Shown here in pieces: positions 62,601 to 64,000 of a stretch of 64,000 bases of DNA. How positions within the stretch are numbered: the first letter of the stretch is position 1; each line of letters opens with the position of its first letter. The notes below the pieces were generated by a model. The model ran no database searches, was not told the origin of the DNA, and worked only from the letters and a program-made list of their open reading frames with translations. Source of the stretch: Scatophagus argus (taxonomy: Eukaryota; Chordata; Actinopteri; Scatophagidae); the NCBI RefSeq assembly GCF_020382885.2, contig NC_058499.1:15609872-15673871 (forward strand), read 5' to 3'. Made by a program: the position numbers and the translations under genes.

Positions 62601-64000
62601 TTTAACATAATAATAATAATAATAATAAAAAAAACGTCGATAAGACTTTATTTTATTTTTTTTTATTTGAGGACTTAAAAGACATCAAGTGCTTCCTCTG
62701 TAATTTAATATAGCAGTGGGACACCGTTGCACCGTTTTGATGTGCTGGAAACAAGGGCTGGCACTTGTTTGCTTTACTTACTACGATTTACATGTCACAA
62801 TTTCTTTTGCAGTGTTGTTAATTTCCTTGCAGTGGAAAATTACTGAGTGAATACAGAAGGAACACTAATTTCTAATGGGAACATATTCTCTCAATCTGCT
62901 TTAATACACAGGCCACAGAGCTTGTAAGCATCCACAATGGCCAAAAACACACACAGTCAGCACCAGGGCCAGCCAGATGGCTTGGCCCAAAATACTACAT
63001 GTTTGTGCTGTGCAGAAATTTGCAGTTGCAAATAGCACTGTTAACTTTCAATGACTTTTGTTTAAAAACAAACAAAGAAAAGAAAAGCTTGGTGAGATTT
63101 TTGCCTTTTGAAACAAAGATGTTCTGAATTTGTGTTTGGAAAGGTATTTTTGTTTGTTTCTTTTTTTTTTTTTTTTTCCTTGATGCTGTGACTCAACCAA
63201 ACAATTAAACAGTCAAATGTTGTGTTGTCAAATTCAACACTTGATTTGTATGGTTTGTCACTTTTTGGCAAATGATGATTGTGAGCATCTTTAACCACAA
63301 CTGTACAAAAGTATACAAAAAGAATAATGACACTTTAAGGATAGTGAAAAGGCAACCAGATGAACATATGATCCACAAGGCCTAACATCTGTGCTGGATT
63401 ATTTACACAATATATATACAATATTATCATATGTGTATTATAATATGACATCAATATTTCATTTGTTAATATCACGCTTATTGTAAGTACTGGTATATTG
63501 TGACAAGCAAACAATGACATGCCTTGAGTGAGACTCAAATGAAAATTCATGTTTGTATACTTTGCAATGAGGTCTGCAACCCTTTTAACTGCAACTAACT
63601 GCACAAACAAACTCCACAGCATCGTAAAACAGGCTTTTGTGCTGCAGACAGACTGAGGAGTTGTGGCCACAGATGTGATGCCAGGCAGGGGATTCAGCCA
63701 GGACAGGCAGAGAGAACACAAAGCCAGAGACCAGGGAAGACATTCATGGAGAGGCCACACACACCATGATGCAGCTGTTTTGAATACTATCTGCAAGTGC
63801 ACATGCATGCGTGCATATGTGTGCGAATGAGCGATTGGTCAGGATTGAAATAAGCCAAAACAACCAGACAGCTTAATATATCCAGGGAGTCTCGGATGTG
63901 CCAAAGCGGACAAAAAGGTTTCAGACGAAGCCACAGTTTTATCTGTCAAATGCCCATGAAATTAAATGATTTCCAAGACACTTTACTGAATGCCTCCATT
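59672..64000. other. Part of a large furin intron
   Basis: No exon of furin was found here: sequence for the catalytic-Asp region (DDGIE...) and the pro-domain is absent, so they lie beyond the right edge. A TAA/AAT microsatellite spans about 62606-62628 and a poly-T tract about 63160-63178. No other gene or recognisable repeat seen. Confidence 0.6.

Noticed and set aside
63335-63808. Minus-strand open frame of 157 codons near the right edge, considered as a 5' furin exon
   Set aside because: It has none of the furin pro-domain or DDGIE motifs and no splice sites of the right phase; treated as chance.
1-64000. CRISPR arrays, bacterial operons or viral genes
   Set aside because: None seen; all coding sequence is spliced vertebrate type and the repeats are microsatellites or interspersed elements.

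Overview
The window is vertebrate nuclear DNA, almost certainly from a ray-finned (probably percomorph) fish. Genes are split by GT-AG introns, intergenic DNA is AT-rich, and decayed copies of repeats typical of teleost genomes are present. Gene content matches the neighbourhood of human 15q26.1 (CIB1, RCCD1, UNC45A, MAN2A2, FURIN). The species cannot be named from the sequence.

Layout, left to right. (1) 0.7-8.7 kb, plus strand: a compact four-exon gene with one 6.27-kb exon encoding 6 Ig and 15 fibronectin-III domains. The order is that of the titin A-band C-zone super-repeat: one full 11-domain unit plus 10 domains of a second. It has its own start, stop, TATA box, four CAGCTG E-boxes and poly(A) signal, so it looks like a free-standing titin C-zone mini-gene. 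This is the most unusual object here. (2) 9.3-10.9 kb, plus: cib1, seven coding exons. (3) 11.2-13.5 kb, minus: rccd1, eight coding exons, converging on cib1. (4) 14.3-20.7 kb, minus: unc45a, 19 coding exons. (5) 25.85-37.94 kb, plus: man2a2, 22 coding exons, 1152 residues. (6) 43.7 kb to the right edge, minus: the 3' ten exons of furin, from the catalytic His exon to the stop. The pro-domain and catalytic-Asp exons lie beyond the window.

All six coding models were built by hand from splice sites and reading-frame phase. Every junction keeps frame, and lengths agree with my memory of the human orthologues (cib1 189, rccd1 385, unc45a 942, man2a2 1152 residues). The long gene-free stretches are 20.7-25.8 kb, 37.9-43.7 kb, the furin introns and 59.7-64 kb. 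They hold microsatellites, several decayed interspersed repeats (one with an 18-bp target-site duplication), a 49-nt near-perfect palindrome and candidate regulatory motifs.

The genes do not form one pathway. man2a2 (medial-Golgi N-glycan trimming) and furin (trans-Golgi proprotein convertase) are both secretory-pathway enzymes. unc45a is a myosin chaperone, and the titin-like gene should encode a myosin/MyBP-C-binding rod if expressed. Upstream signals differ: the titin-like gene has a muscle-type TATA/E-box promoter, while cib1, unc45a and rccd1 have ETS or NRF1 motifs of the housekeeping type.
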